In this document: piece by piece, positions 34,416-43,752 of the stretch
Layout: each line of letters starts with the position of its first letter
How positions within the stretch are numbered: the stretch's first letter is position 1
Assembly (NCBI GenBank): GCA_937877455.1
Contig: CALFIU010000177.1
Location: 65,503 to 129,502 of the forward strand
DNA: 64,000 nucleotides
Direction of reading: 5' to 3'
Source: an uncultured Bacteroidales bacterium
GTDB lineage: Bacteria > Bacteroidota > Bacteroidia > Bacteroidales > UBA3824
Notes under the pieces: model-generated
Told to the model about the DNA's origin: nothing
Seen by the model: only the letters and a program-made list of their open reading frames with translations
The model's database searches: none
Program-made: the position numbers and the translations under genes

Positions 34416-35330
34416 TTATTTTGTTGTTATAATTACATCACAATTAACGTGATTTATTGAAAATGATTTTGTAAAATCGTCAATTTGTTTTTGTGTAACG
34501 TCTATTCTGCGAGCGCGAAGCATTGTTAGGCGCATGTGAGAATGTAAATAGTCGAGACTTGCTGCGGAAATGCGTGTACCAGAACAATCAATTTCTTTTA
34601 ATGTACGTACAGATTGCAATGGACGAAGTGTAACAATTTCTGTTTCAGCACAATTGATTGTTTCAAGATTTTTGGCATTTTTTAGTGGTTCAAGGTCTCT
34701 TACAGATGTTTCGCTACAATCAAAATCTGTAAGGCTTGTCAATCTGTCAACACCAGATATGCCAAAAAGAGATTGGTTTTGCGATACGTTTAGCGATGTT
34801 AGACTTTTTAACTCGCTAATCATGTTGAGGTTGTTTACAGTGCAAAAATGTACATCAAGTTTTTTGAGATTTATAAGGTTTCGTAGTGGTGCAAGGTTTT
34901 TTACCATTGTATTACCACAATTTATTTCTTTGAGGTTTGCCAATGTCTGAACAGGAATTAGACTATTTATATTGTCGTTGTTGGAGCAATTAAGGTATTC
35001 CAAATTTCTAAGTGTTTCAATACCTGTTAGCGACGAAATATTAGTGTTGCTACAATCTAAAGACTTAAGAAGTGTAAGCCTTGCAAGAGGTTTGAGGTCT
35101 TCAATTTGTTTGTTCCCAGAACAATTAAGTTCTTCTATGTTTACAATATTAGCCAATTGTTCTTCTGTTGGGTCAACATCTCTACCTTTTAGTTCTTGGT
35201 CGCGAAAAATCTTTTTCCAAGCGGGTGATAAACTATTCCACCAACTAACATTGTCTTGGCATAATGCGTTAGAGGCTATTGCCACAAACACTGCCATTGC
35301 CATTATTTTTTTTATAACTGAATTGTACAT
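34416..35330 (-). CDS. Secreted leucine-rich-repeat protein
   Basis: Exported protein with about ten short LRRs (22 residues each) of a cysteine-containing type, with consensus like LxxLxxLDCSNTxIxxLxxL; for example LKSLDCSNTNISSLTGIETL and LKEINCGNTMVKNLAPLRNL. A signal peptide (about residues 1-24, ending NALCQ) precedes an N-terminal cap (WWNSLSPAWKKIFRDQEL). No sorting domain or anchor is visible. Such proteins usually bind other proteins; here the partner is unknown. The start at 35330 or the methionine ten residues later would both work. Confidence 0.83.
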   Translation of the reverse strand: MYNSVIKKIMAMAVFVAIASNALCQDNVSWWNSLSPAWKKIFRDQELKGRDVDPTEEQLANIVNIEELNCSGNKQIEDLKPLARLTLLKSLDCSNTNISSLTGIETLRNLEYLNCSNNDNINSLIPVQTLANLKEINCGNTMVKNLAPLRNLINLKKLDVHFCTVNNLNMISELKSLTSLNVSQNQSLFGISGVDRLTSLTDFDCSETSVRDLEPLKNAKNLETINCAETEIVTLRPLQSVRTLKEIDCSGTRISAASLDYLHSHMRLTMLRARRIDVTQKQIDDFTKSFSINHVNCDVIITTK

Positions 35331-35391
35331 AGTTGTAATTTTTTACTTTTTTTATTCTAATTTTTTATTTTATTTATGCAAAAAACGGGTG

Positions 35392-35399
35392 CAAATATA
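35392..35399 (-). promoter_or_regulatory. -7 promoter element for the LRR gene
   Basis: Minus-strand TATATTTG, a perfect TAnnTTTG match, about 62 bases before the start codon. Confidence 0.45.
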
Positions 35400-35453
35400 T
35401 AAAATGGTGTTAAATTTATTTAAAAGTTGTTGCAAAAAAAGAAAATTATTTTG

Positions 35454-35669
35454 TCAAAATAGAGTAGGGTAATCTTCGTCAAATTTTTTGAGGATAACTG
35501 TCATAACAGCTTCGCGCATAAATTTGGCTTTATTTTTTACTTTATATTTTTTACAATATTTTTGCAACGCTTTCATTTCAAGGTCATTAAGGTTAAAACT
35601 TTGACGGTGTTTGCGTCTAAAAACCTCTTTATCTTGGGTTGATTCCACCTTTTCTGATTTTTTTGCCAT
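35454..35669 (-). CDS. Small basic protein, possibly ribbon-helix-helix-like
   Basis: 71 residues, basic. RKHRQSFNLNDLEMKALQKY reads like a short strand followed by a helix, and KNKAKFMREAVMTVILKKF like a second amphipathic helix, an arrangement seen in ribbon-helix-helix DNA-binding proteins and plasmid-type antitoxins. The resemblance is structural only; I cannot name a family. It is a stand-alone gene between the LRR and CPBP genes and there is no toxin partner beside it. Confidence 0.55.
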   Translation of the reverse strand: MAKKSEKVESTQDKEVFRRKHRQSFNLNDLEMKALQKYCKKYKVKNKAKFMREAVMTVILKKFDEDYPTLF

Positions 35670-35725
35670 ATCGCATATTGTTTTTGTTTTTTCAAAAGTA
35701 ATTGTTTTTTTGATACTTGCAAAAT

Positions 35726-36622
35726 TTATGCATTTTTTGTTTCAATTTTTTTTATTTTTATTACTAAAAAAATACAAACAACTAAACTTGCCAACGCTGC
35801 AGGCCATGTAGAATTGCTCCCAACAGTATCTATTGAGACAGATATGTTGTTGTGATTTATAAGATAAACGCCGATGATGGCGCAAAAATTGTTAAAAAAA
35901 TGAGAAATTATTGGCAACCAAAGCGATTTTGACCAAACGGTTAGCCACCCAAAAAATGCGCCAAGGACAAAGCGTGGTAAAAAACCGTAAAATTGTAGGT
36001 GAAATGCGCTAAAAAAAAATGCTGTTGCCCATACTGCAAAGATGTTTGAGTTTTTACTTGAAAATATGTTTTGCATGCATCCTCTAAAAAAAAATTCTTC
36101 TCCAATGGCTGGTATCATTGCCATTATTAATATATTGACAATCAGATTGTTTAATCCATCAACATTTAGAAATTTGTTTGTGAGTTCTGCGTTGGCTTCT
36201 TCGGTTTGTTTCATCCATGTTTCCAATTGCGAAAGGCAATCGGGTAAATCCATTTGTGAATTAATATTGCTTAAAAAATTGATTAAAGGCAGACTTACTA
36301 TAAGTACTAATAATGATAATAGTATGGTTTTATATTTTGGTATAACGTTGAGTTTTAGGTCTTTTGAGATGTTTTTGCCAAAAATAAGCCAATATACTAT
36401 GGTTGGAATTATAAACATAAAAATGCTTAAAATGCTTTGTAAAAATTTGAGATATGCAATATTGTCGGTTGGAGCTGTTTGCTGCGAAAAAATATTTATT
36501 CCAAATAGTGGAATGCCTATTATTGCCGCTAAAAAATATCCAAATAAAAAGCATGCAATGGTCAAAAAAATGAGTATCAATGTTTTGCCAAATATGCCTA
36601 TGTTTGAGGTAAAACTAAACAT
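35726..36622 (-). CDS. CPBP-family intramembrane metalloprotease
   Basis: Multi-pass membrane protein of the CPBP (CAAX protease and bacteriocin-processing) family. The family motifs are EEFFFRG (EExxxR), FFFSAFHLQF (FxxxH) and ISHFFNNF (HxxxN-like). The frame is open to 36736, but a perfect TATTTTTG promoter box lies at 36649-36656 on this strand, so transcription probably begins near 36642; I therefore choose ATG 36622 (MFSFTSNIGIFG, 298 residues). It may process a peptide or prenylated substrate, or be an immunity protein; no bacteriocin gene is next to it. Confidence 0.85.
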   Translation of the reverse strand: MFSFTSNIGIFGKTLILIFLTIACFLFGYFLAAIIGIPLFGINIFSQQTAPTDNIAYLKFLQSILSIFMFIIPTIVYWLIFGKNISKDLKLNVIPKYKTILLSLLVLIVSLPLINFLSNINSQMDLPDCLSQLETWMKQTEEANAELTNKFLNVDGLNNLIVNILIMAMIPAIGEEFFFRGCMQNIFSSKNSNIFAVWATAFFFSAFHLQFYGFLPRFVLGAFFGWLTVWSKSLWLPIISHFFNNFCAIIGVYLINHNNISVSIDTVGSNSTWPAALASLVVCIFLVIKIKKIETKNA

Positions 36623-36648
36623 TTGAAAAAAAATTGTTAAAAACATTG

Positions 36649-36656
36649 CAAAAATA
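36649..36656 (-). promoter_or_regulatory. -7 promoter element that decides the CPBP start
   Basis: Minus-strand TATTTTTG. It lies inside the longest version of the CPBP frame, which makes the ATG at 36622 the more likely start. Confidence 0.45.
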
Positions 36657-36747
36657 ATTTTTTTTTGGATTTTTAAATTAAAAAAAATAATTTTGATAAA
36701 ATTATTATGCATAATATTTGTAACTAAAAATAACAAACACCAAAAAA

Positions 36748-37467
36748 ATGAAAAAACTATTTGCTTTTGTAGCTGTTATGTTGATATTTACAGCAAGTTA
36801 TGCTCAACATGGTAGGCGGTCGAATTGGTTGACTATCGCCGTTAAGGGTGGGTATGGCAATTCTATTATGTTTTGTCCTGCAACGTCCGACACTGAGGGT
36901 TTTTCATACGATTATATGTCGCCATCTTTTTGTGCGGGTGGACGTTTAGGTATGATTTTGGCTGACTATCTTGGCATTTCTGCAGAGGTGTTGGCCTCTG
37001 GTTATCAGCAGAAATACACCTATAACGATGCAGGAAAGCAGAATATTGATGGAACTCTTAAATTTTCTACTACTGACATTTTCCTTTCTTTGCGTTATGC
37101 TGGTGATTATGGTTTTTATGCAGAACTTGGTCCAAAGATAAGTCTTGTGAGCAAGGCAGACCGTTTGGATGTTAACCCTAATGACGTAAAAGAACTTTTT
37201 GGTGACAAATTTATGTCAGTGGCTTTTGGGCTTGGCTTTATGCCTTATAATGGTGAAAAAGTGCAAGTTTCGCTTGGTTTTAGAGCAGCATATTGCCCTA
37301 AAAACTTTTTGGAAGCTCAAAAAAATCCCTATGGAATTAACGAAGTTAACACAAACACTTGGGAAATGAAACCTTTTAGCGCACAGGCTATATTGGAGGT
37401 CAACTACTTTTTTGCAACTTTTGGTAGTGCTACATGTGGTCGTCAGCGCATAATTTTCTTCCCGTAG
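36748..37467 (+). CDS. Outer-membrane beta-barrel-like protein
   Basis: 239 residues with a signal peptide ending SYAQ. The mature part alternates hydrophobic and polar residues in strands typical of an eight-stranded outer-membrane barrel (for example LTIAVKGGYGNSIMF, GGRLGMILADYLGISAEVL, FLSLRYAGDYGFYAELGPKISL, VSLGFRAAY and QAILEVNYFFATFG). The penultimate region carries an unusual GSATCGRQRIIFFP tail. Function is unknown. It is 21 bases before the phosphofructokinase gene, so the two may share a transcript. Confidence 0.75.
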   Translation: MKKLFAFVAVMLIFTASYAQHGRRSNWLTIAVKGGYGNSIMFCPATSDTEGFSYDYMSPSFCAGGRLGMILADYLGISAEVLASGYQQKYTYNDAGKQNIDGTLKFSTTDIFLSLRYAGDYGFYAELGPKISLVSKADRLDVNPNDVKELFGDKFMSVAFGLGFMPYNGEKVQVSLGFRAAYCPKNFLEAQKNPYGINEVNTNTWEMKPFSAQAILEVNYFFATFGSATCGRQRIIFFP

Positions 37468-37488
37468 TGAATAAAAAAATAAATAATT

Positions 37489-38856
37489 ATGACACAAGAA
37501 GAACTTAATAGTTTGGATTTTAACGTAAAGTCGCTTGGCAAATGCCGAGTACAATCGCCGTTACACCTTTCTAAAATTATTGGTGATGACATTTACGATT
37601 ATGTTAGCGACGACGATAGAATTTTATATGACGGATCGTTGAAACGTTTGAAAGAATATAAGGATACAGGACGAAATCCAGTGTCGTTTGAAAAGGCAGG
37701 ACCTCGCGAATTTCTTTTTTTCGACCCAACAAAAACCAAGGTAGCTATTGTTACTTGCGGTGGTCTTTGTCCGGGACTTAACAATGTAATTCGTGGTCTT
37801 GTAATGCAACTTAACCGTCGTTACAAAGTTTTTAATGTCATTGGTATAAAGTATGGTTTTAGGGGATTTATTCCAAAATATGAATTATCTTACGAACCTC
37901 TTACTGCTGATATTGTTGACAGAATACACCTTCAAGGTGGAAGTTTTTTGGGATCATCGCGCGGTCCACAAGCAGCAGAAGATATTGTTGACATGCTTCA
38001 ACAGCAAAATATCAACATTCTTTTCTGCATCGGTGGCGATGGTACGCTTAGAGCTACACAGTCTATTGCCGATGAAATTGAAAAACGTGGGCTTAAAATA
38101 GCTGTTGGCGGTATCCCTAAAACTATTGACAACGACATTAGTTTTATTGACAAGTCTTTTGGTTTTGAAACAGCATTTTCAATAGCCAGCGATATTGTTA
38201 TCAACGCTCACAACGAGGCTAAGGGTGCATTTAATGGCATAGCGATGATAAAACTTATGGGTAGAGATTCTGGATTTATTGCTGCCAACACTGCCTTAGC
38301 TACAGGTGAAGCAAATTTTGTGCTTATTCCAGAGATAAAATTCGATCTTTATGGGAAAAATGGATTTATTACGTTGTTGGCAGAGAGACTTAAAAAACGC
38401 CACCATGCATTAATTATTGTTGCCGAAGGAGCAGGGCAATTTTTATTTAACACAGAGAATCAAGAGCGTGATGCCAGTGGCAATGTAAAATATCAAGACA
38501 TTGGCGTTTTCCTTAAAGACAAAATTTCGGAAGAATTTAAACGTATTGGGCTTCATCACTCTATAAAATACATCGACCCAAGTTATATAATTCGTTCATC
38601 GCCAGCAAATAGCAACGATAGTAAATTTTGTAACCTTTTGGCACAAAATGCTGTTCATGCTGCAATGTCTGGAAAAACGGCTTTTGTTGTTGGACACTGG
38701 AATGGTAGTTTTACTATTTTGCCTATTCAAGCGGCTGTAAAAGAGCGTAAACGAATCAATCTTGAAAGCGAGTTGTGGTGGAATGTGCTTGAAACTACTT
38801 CGCAACCTACCAAAATGCTAAACGATCAGGATGCAGAAGCTGAAAATAATGCTTAA
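37489..38856 (+). CDS. 6-phosphofructokinase, long plant/spirochaete-like group
   Basis: Glycolytic fructose-6-phosphate phosphorylation, 455 residues. Motifs: GGLCPGLNNVIRGL, CIGGDGTLRATQSIADEI and GGIPKTIDNDISFIDKSFGFETA, MGRDSGFIAANTAL, and VLIPEIKFDLYG. The phosphodonor-determining positions read Gly after GGD (GGDGT, as in ATP enzymes) but Lys in PKTIDND (as in PPi enzymes), the combination found in plant-type and TP0108-like enzymes that use ATP. ATP is therefore the likelier donor, but PPi cannot be excluded. A terminator follows directly. Confidence 0.9.
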   Translation: MTQEELNSLDFNVKSLGKCRVQSPLHLSKIIGDDIYDYVSDDDRILYDGSLKRLKEYKDTGRNPVSFEKAGPREFLFFDPTKTKVAIVTCGGLCPGLNNVIRGLVMQLNRRYKVFNVIGIKYGFRGFIPKYELSYEPLTADIVDRIHLQGGSFLGSSRGPQAAEDIVDMLQQQNINILFCIGGDGTLRATQSIADEIEKRGLKIAVGGIPKTIDNDISFIDKSFGFETAFSIASDIVINAHNEAKGAFNGIAMIKLMGRDSGFIAANTALATGEANFVLIPEIKFDLYGKNGFITLLAERLKKRHHALIIVAEGAGQFLFNTENQERDASGNVKYQDIGVFLKDKISEEFKRIGLHHSIKYIDPSYIIRSSPANSNDSKFCNLLAQNAVHAAMSGKTAFVVGHWNGSFTILPIQAAVKERKRINLESELWWNVLETTSQPTKMLNDQDAEAENNA

Positions 38857-38860
38857 TAAA

Positions 38861-38897
38861 AAATAACGGAAAACAATGATTTTCCGTTATTTTTTTT
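38861..38897 (+). terminator. Terminator after the phosphofructokinase gene
   Basis: AAATAACGGAAAA pairs with TTTTCCGTTATTT around a 6-base loop, followed by a long T run. Confidence 0.85.
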
Positions 38898-38921
38898 GAG
38901 AAAATTTTTGTTGTATAATTG

Positions 38922-39447
38922 CTAATATTTTAGTGGAGCAATTATTTTATCTGTTTTAACTTCCCAATATTTTATGCCTATTAGGTTTTCAAATTTTTAC
39001 GAATCTTTTAAAAAATTTCTTATTTGGTTGCCTGTAATTGTGTCTATGTTAACACCAATACGATAATGAAAGTTGGAGTATTCTTCATCATTTTTAACCC
39101 AATCTTCTTTAGTCCTTATTTCGTAAAATGCTTCCGATTCGGGAAATATGTGTTTTAAACTTCGTACACTTGTGCAGGGGGGTATATTTGCATCTTTGGT
39201 GCAAGCATAAGATGCAAATAAAATAAAGCCTTTTAGCATCTGTTGATGTGCTATCATCTTCGTTGTCAACTGCATATACAAACTGATATGAAATTTTAAA
39301 AGTCTGCCAATTATTTCTTGGCTATGTGCAATGCGATAATATCCATCTTCTCCAAAAAATAGCCCATTTGGAGTAGTCGGTAGTTTGTGCCAATAATGCT
39401 TTGGTCAATAATGTAAAAATTATAAAAATTGGTAAGACTTTTTTCAT
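38922..39447 (-). pseudogene. Decayed gene for a small secreted protein
   Basis: From ATG 39447 a signal peptide reads clearly (MKKVLPIFIIFTLLTKALLA then QTT), but the frame hits TAG after about 40 codons. Sensible protein then appears by turns in two frames: NNWQTFKISYQFVYAVDNED in the original frame, then CTKDANIPPCTSVRSLKHIF and EEYSNFHYRIGVNIDTITGN in another, which ends at TAA (38997). After that TAA the frame goes on as KFENLIGIKYWEVKTDK up to TAG at 38922. Two in-frame stops and at least two frameshifts indicate a decayed gene of roughly 175 codons. The family is unknown. Confidence 0.65.
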
Positions 39448-39452
39448 TTTTT

Positions 39453-41951
39453 CTAAAACTTAATTCCAAGTATTGTAACATCATCAACTTGTGGGGCGTT
39501 TTGTTGGGCTGTCCAATCGTCGAATGCGTTTTCTAATGCAACTTGTTGTTCTTCTGCTGTAAGTGTAGCGTTGGTTACAAAAAGTTGTTTGAGTGCCTTT
39601 TTGTTGAATTTACGATTTTTTTCGCCACCAAATTGATTTTGAAATCCGTCGGTGCAAAGGTAAATGCTGTCGCCTTTTCGCACGGTGAGTTTTTCTTGGT
39701 TGAATTTTATGTCTTTTGTATATTCTCCGATGGGACATTTTGCTGGTTCAAGTTCCACAATGTTGCCATCTCTTACGATATAGAGTGGGCTATGAGCTCC
39801 TGCGTATTCTGCAGTTTTTAGTTTTTTGTCAAACACTGTTATACAAATGTCCATTCCATCTTTCAAATCAGCTTCTTTGTCTATTATTTCAGAAATTTTG
39901 GTTTCTAAATTTTGTAAAATGGTTTCGGGAGCAGTGCCATCCATTTCGCTGATTATTTGGTTGAGTGTTGTGATTGCTAATGTTGTCATAAATGCACCCG
40001 CAACACCATGTCCTGTGCAGTCGCCAACAGCAAGGATTATTTTTCCGTCTTTTTGGTTTAAGTAGCAGAAATCGCCACCAACTTCTCGCCCTGGTCGATA
40101 AATTACAAATACATCGCCAAAAATTTCTTTTAGTTTTTCTACGCTTGGCATTATGCTGCTTTGTACAGTTTTTGCGTATGATTCGCTTTGTGAAACGGCT
40201 CGTGATGCAAATTCCAACTTTTGATTTAGGGTTATATCTTCTGTTACCGAAAGTATGCCAGCTATTTGTCCATTGTTGTCTTTACAAGCGGTAATAGTGG
40301 TTGCTGTTGCGTTTTCTCCAGTTGTTTGATGTTTTATAGTTTGTCCATTTTGCATAACTTTTTCGTCGGCGGGGTTAGTCAAATTTAGTTGACTATCGGT
40401 TTTGCCAATAATGTCGGTTGGTTTTAATCCTACATTTTGGGCAAATTTTTGGTTTACGTATTGGTATTCAAGATTTTTGTTTTTGTAGTATATGCTTTGT
40501 GGCAAACTATTTATGGTTGTATTTACGATAGAACTACTGAAACTTAGTTTTTCTTTTTCGCATTTGTCTTTAACATCTTCTATTTGTTTGAGAAGCTTTT
40601 GTTCGGGAGTTTTGTCTGTTATTACAAGCAAAAATTCGCCTTTTTTTAGAGGGTGGTTAATAAATCTAATTTCATAAAGTTTTGGTTCATCGTTTTTGTC
40701 GTGTCCTGTGGTTTCAATAGGATTTGCATCTTCAACAGGAAATTCTATTATTGAGTTTATTTGGTCAATACCTGATTGGTCGATAAAATTGTATATTGAA
40801 AAATGAGATGGTTCGTCGCTTGGTTCAAATGCGAACATTTTTTGTGCGGCTGCGTTACATTCTGTTATGTCAAGATCGTTTTTGATGGTTACCAAACCAC
40901 TTGAAATTGTATTTGATAAAATATTTAAATAACTTTGTTTTTGATTGTTATCTGATGTTAGTTGTTCTATTTTGGATTCGTTATCCTTTATTTTGTTGTT
41001 TAGATTTGTTATTTCAAGTTCGCAATCTTTTAGTTTTTTTGATTCGGAGTTAGCAGTGTTGAGAGCGGCGCAAATTTTTGTAAATTCGTGTGCTGTATCT
41101 GCTGGTGAATCAAATTGTGTGCTTTTTTTGTTTTCAGCTGCTTCTGCAAGTGTTTCTAATGGTTTTTTGACGTATTTTATAAGTGTTTTTATTATTAAAA
41201 ATACCATTGTTACAAATAATAGCAAGAGAATTATGGCCATTACACTTGATTTTTTTGTGTGTCCAGAAAATAGGCTTGCGCGTTTTACTTGTAGATATAC
41301 TAATGTTGTTCCATGAATATCGTCTAATGGTATAAGAGAACGTGTTAAATCGTTGGATTTTGCTTTGCGACGGTCTTTGGGTTGGATAAACTCTATTTCG
41401 GAGTCGAATGTTGTTCCAAGTTCGTTGATAAATTCACGATCTATTTTTTTGAAAATAGCAAATGTTCCATCTTTTGGCTCACCTTCTGATGTTTGTACAC
41501 CTTCGGCAACTACATAATAAAATTCACCGTCTATTTCTGCATAGAAAGTTACATTTTCGCCGTTGCGAGTGTTGAAACATATTCCGCTAACCAAGTCTTC
41601 TGGTAGGGTAAAATTATCGGGATAGATAATGTTATTTTTTTCGTTGAAAACTACAAGGCGTTTTTTTTTGTCATCCGACATGAGAGCATTGCAGTTGATT
41701 TCAACCCATTCTTTATTTGGATTGGAAATAAATTCAACAACTTCGTCCCATTCTGAGGCTTCGTGTATTGAACCTATCAAATCAGAGTTTATGTGTTTGA
41801 ACATATTGATATACAGATTGTTCAAACTTGAACTGTTTTTAACACCGATAAAAAAAGTTGAAAAATAGAATACCAATGCCATTGCTATGGCTATAACTGC
41901 AAATATGGTAATTATTTTTTTGCCTACTAATGTTTTTATTTTTTTTGCCAT
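39453..41951 (-). CDS. Membrane CHASE4-like/PAS/PP2C (SpoIIE-type) phosphatase
   Basis: Serine/threonine phosphatase with a sensor half. From ATG 41951 (MAKKIKTLVGKK) the protein has 832 residues: a membrane segment (about 10-34), an extracytoplasmic CHASE4-like domain (ASEWDEVVEFISNPNKEW, HINSDLIGSI), a second membrane segment, a coiled coil, two PAS regions, and the SpoIIE-type PP2C domain (GREVGGDFCYL, LAVGDCTGHGVAGAFMT, KDGMDICITVFD and DSIYLCTDGFQNQFGG). The metal-binding aspartates are intact. This resembles the phosphatase arm of Sia/Rsb partner switching. The frame is open to 42050, overlapping the upstream gene by 8 bases. Confidence 0.88.
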   Translation of the reverse strand: MAKKIKTLVGKKIITIFAVIAIAMALVFYFSTFFIGVKNSSSLNNLYINMFKHINSDLIGSIHEASEWDEVVEFISNPNKEWVEINCNALMSDDKKKRLVVFNEKNNIIYPDNFTLPEDLVSGICFNTRNGENVTFYAEIDGEFYYVVAEGVQTSEGEPKDGTFAIFKKIDREFINELGTTFDSEIEFIQPKDRRKAKSNDLTRSLIPLDDIHGTTLVYLQVKRASLFSGHTKKSSVMAIILLLLFVTMVFLIIKTLIKYVKKPLETLAEAAENKKSTQFDSPADTAHEFTKICAALNTANSESKKLKDCELEITNLNNKIKDNESKIEQLTSDNNQKQSYLNILSNTISSGLVTIKNDLDITECNAAAQKMFAFEPSDEPSHFSIYNFIDQSGIDQINSIIEFPVEDANPIETTGHDKNDEPKLYEIRFINHPLKKGEFLLVITDKTPEQKLLKQIEDVKDKCEKEKLSFSSSIVNTTINSLPQSIYYKNKNLEYQYVNQKFAQNVGLKPTDIIGKTDSQLNLTNPADEKVMQNGQTIKHQTTGENATATTITACKDNNGQIAGILSVTEDITLNQKLEFASRAVSQSESYAKTVQSSIMPSVEKLKEIFGDVFVIYRPGREVGGDFCYLNQKDGKIILAVGDCTGHGVAGAFMTTLAITTLNQIISEMDGTAPETILQNLETKISEIIDKEADLKDGMDICITVFDKKLKTAEYAGAHSPLYIVRDGNIVELEPAKCPIGEYTKDIKFNQEKLTVRKGDSIYLCTDGFQNQFGGEKNRKFNKKALKQLFVTNATLTAEEQQVALENAFDDWTAQQNAPQVDDVTILGIKF

Positions 41952-42042
41952 TTTATTTGAAAAAACTTTATGTTTTTTAACATACAAATATAGTGCAATA
42001 TTTTTGGTTTTTTGCGGATTATTGTGTTTTTTATTATGTTTT

Positions 42043-43650
42043 TTATGCAAAAGGTATTGTAAATTTAAATACTGTACCTTGGGGTTTATTGTCTTCTACC
42101 CAAATTTTTCCACCCATTGATTTTACAAAATCTAAACAGAGCATAAGTCCGAGTCCTGTGCCTTTTTCATTTGATGTACCGATAGTGCTTTTTAGCTGTG
42201 GCGAGTTGCCAAAAATGCTTTGTTTCTGTTCTTCGGTTAACCCAACGCCTGTGTCGGCTACAGCTATTTCTGCAAAATTTTCGTCTTGAGCTGTGTTGAT
42301 AGATAAGGTGATTTTTCCATCGGGTTCGGTGAATTTTATAGCGTTAACTATTAAGTTGCGTAATATTGCATTAAGGGCTTGCATATCTGCGAAAACTTCG
42401 GTGAAGTTGCCTGCAATACTTTCGAGTGTTATATTTTTTTGTTTGGCTTGAGGTAAAAGTAGTTCTATGCTGCGGTTTATAAGGTCTTCTACATCAATTA
42501 TTTCGTTGTGTTTATTTTGATGTATAAATTGGCTTTTTGCCCACACTAAAAGGTTTTCGAGTATGGAGTATGTTGAACTGCTGCAATCGTTTATTATTTC
42601 GGAGTATTTTTTTACCATCGAAATGTTAGTGTCTGGTGTATCAAATTCTTGAATTTGTAGCATGCTTATGTTGCGAAGGTTGCCTACGCTGTTGCGCAAA
42701 TCGTGGCTTATGAGTGAGAACATTTTGTCTCGCATTTCTACTTGGTTGTGTAGTATTTTGCTTGTGTTTTCAAGACTACGATATTTGTTGATAATCAATG
42801 TTATATCTTCGATATAAGCACAAAAATGACTATAATCACCATTGGGATTTTTTAGTGGTGTAACGTTAATTATAGACCAATACTTTTGTCCGTTTTTTGA
42901 TTGTATTTGATATTCACCTCTCCATTTTATGCCGTGTTTTATATTGTCCCATAGTTCGCGGTAATTTGGGAGTATTTGGTCTTGAAAATCTTGTACACGA
43001 TGCCCGATAATTTCTTGTGGAGTGTAACCTATTTTTTTGCTAAATGATTGGTTTATTTGCACAATTACGCCTTCTATGTCTGCTATAATGACGTTTGTGT
43101 CAGCTCTTTCCATTACTTGCCTATAAACGTTTTTATCGCTGTTTATTTCATCAGAATGTAGTTTTGGTGTGTCAATGGATCCTGCCCAATAAATTTTTCC
43201 TGTTTTTGGACATATACTTTTTTTTATTTTTATGGATACTGATATTAACTGGTTGCTTGGGCTTACCAATTGTCCTAATAATTCTATAATTTTGTTGTTT
43301 TCGGGCTTGTCTATCAAGCGTTTAAGTTCTATATAAGTTTCTGTACTGAGCAGACACATTATTGGCGAGTTTAGACAAAATTGTTGAGAATGTCCCGACA
43401 TTGTTGTTATTTGGCTGTTGATGTATATGAAGTGTAGATTGGTGTCGAGAGCAAATAGTACAGTGCCAATGCTTGTTGAAATTGTTTCTAATATGTTTGG
43501 TGGTGGATTGTTATGTTTTTCAGTTTGCATTTTTTCTAACGAATCTGCGATGTTTTGGTTTGCTTTGCGCACGGTTCGTAGTTGAAAAAAAAAGATTATT
43601 GCCGTTAGTGTATTGGTTGCTACCAAAATTATAGTTATTATTTGCCACAT
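42043..43650 (-). CDS. PAS sensor histidine kinase
   Basis: 535 residues. One N-terminal membrane helix (about 3-24), two PAS regions (about 50-160 and 175-285, the second with the PAC-like end FCAYIEDITLI), then HisKA with the phosphoacceptor in MFSLISHDLRNSVGNLR and a HATPase domain (LRNLIVNAIKFTEPDG, VADTGVGLT and GTGLGLMLCLDFVKSMGG). All boxes are intact, so it should be an active kinase. No response regulator gene is adjacent. The phosphatase gene downstream begins within or just after its end, so the two are probably co-transcribed. Confidence 0.92.
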   Translation of the reverse strand: MWQIITIILVATNTLTAIIFFFQLRTVRKANQNIADSLEKMQTEKHNNPPPNILETISTSIGTVLFALDTNLHFIYINSQITTMSGHSQQFCLNSPIMCLLSTETYIELKRLIDKPENNKIIELLGQLVSPSNQLISVSIKIKKSICPKTGKIYWAGSIDTPKLHSDEINSDKNVYRQVMERADTNVIIADIEGVIVQINQSFSKKIGYTPQEIIGHRVQDFQDQILPNYRELWDNIKHGIKWRGEYQIQSKNGQKYWSIINVTPLKNPNGDYSHFCAYIEDITLIINKYRSLENTSKILHNQVEMRDKMFSLISHDLRNSVGNLRNISMLQIQEFDTPDTNISMVKKYSEIINDCSSSTYSILENLLVWAKSQFIHQNKHNEIIDVEDLINRSIELLLPQAKQKNITLESIAGNFTEVFADMQALNAILRNLIVNAIKFTEPDGKITLSINTAQDENFAEIAVADTGVGLTEEQKQSIFGNSPQLKSTIGTSNEKGTGLGLMLCLDFVKSMGGKIWVEDNKPQGTVFKFTIPFA

Positions 43651-43707
43651 TGTTTTTTGAAGTGAGTTAAAAAAAATAATAAAAAAGCCGTTATATAAAA
43701 AGGTGTA

Positions 43708-43745
43708 AAAATGCCACCGTAATGTTGTTGTACAGAGCGGTGGCT
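43708..43745 (-). terminator. Terminator after the amylase gene
   Basis: GCCACCG and CGGTGGC pair around an 18-base loop; on the minus strand a T5 run follows. It lies just after the stop of the leftward alpha-amylase gene. Confidence 0.7.
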
Positions 43746-43752
43746 TTAAGTT

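Noticed and set aside
35454..35669. Small basic protein as an antitoxin
   Set aside because: No toxin gene lies next to it on either side; kept only as a possible ribbon-helix-helix-like protein.
38997..39281. 94-residue minus-strand ORF as an independent gene
   Set aside because: Its TTG start is internal; the flanking frames show it is a piece of a larger broken gene.
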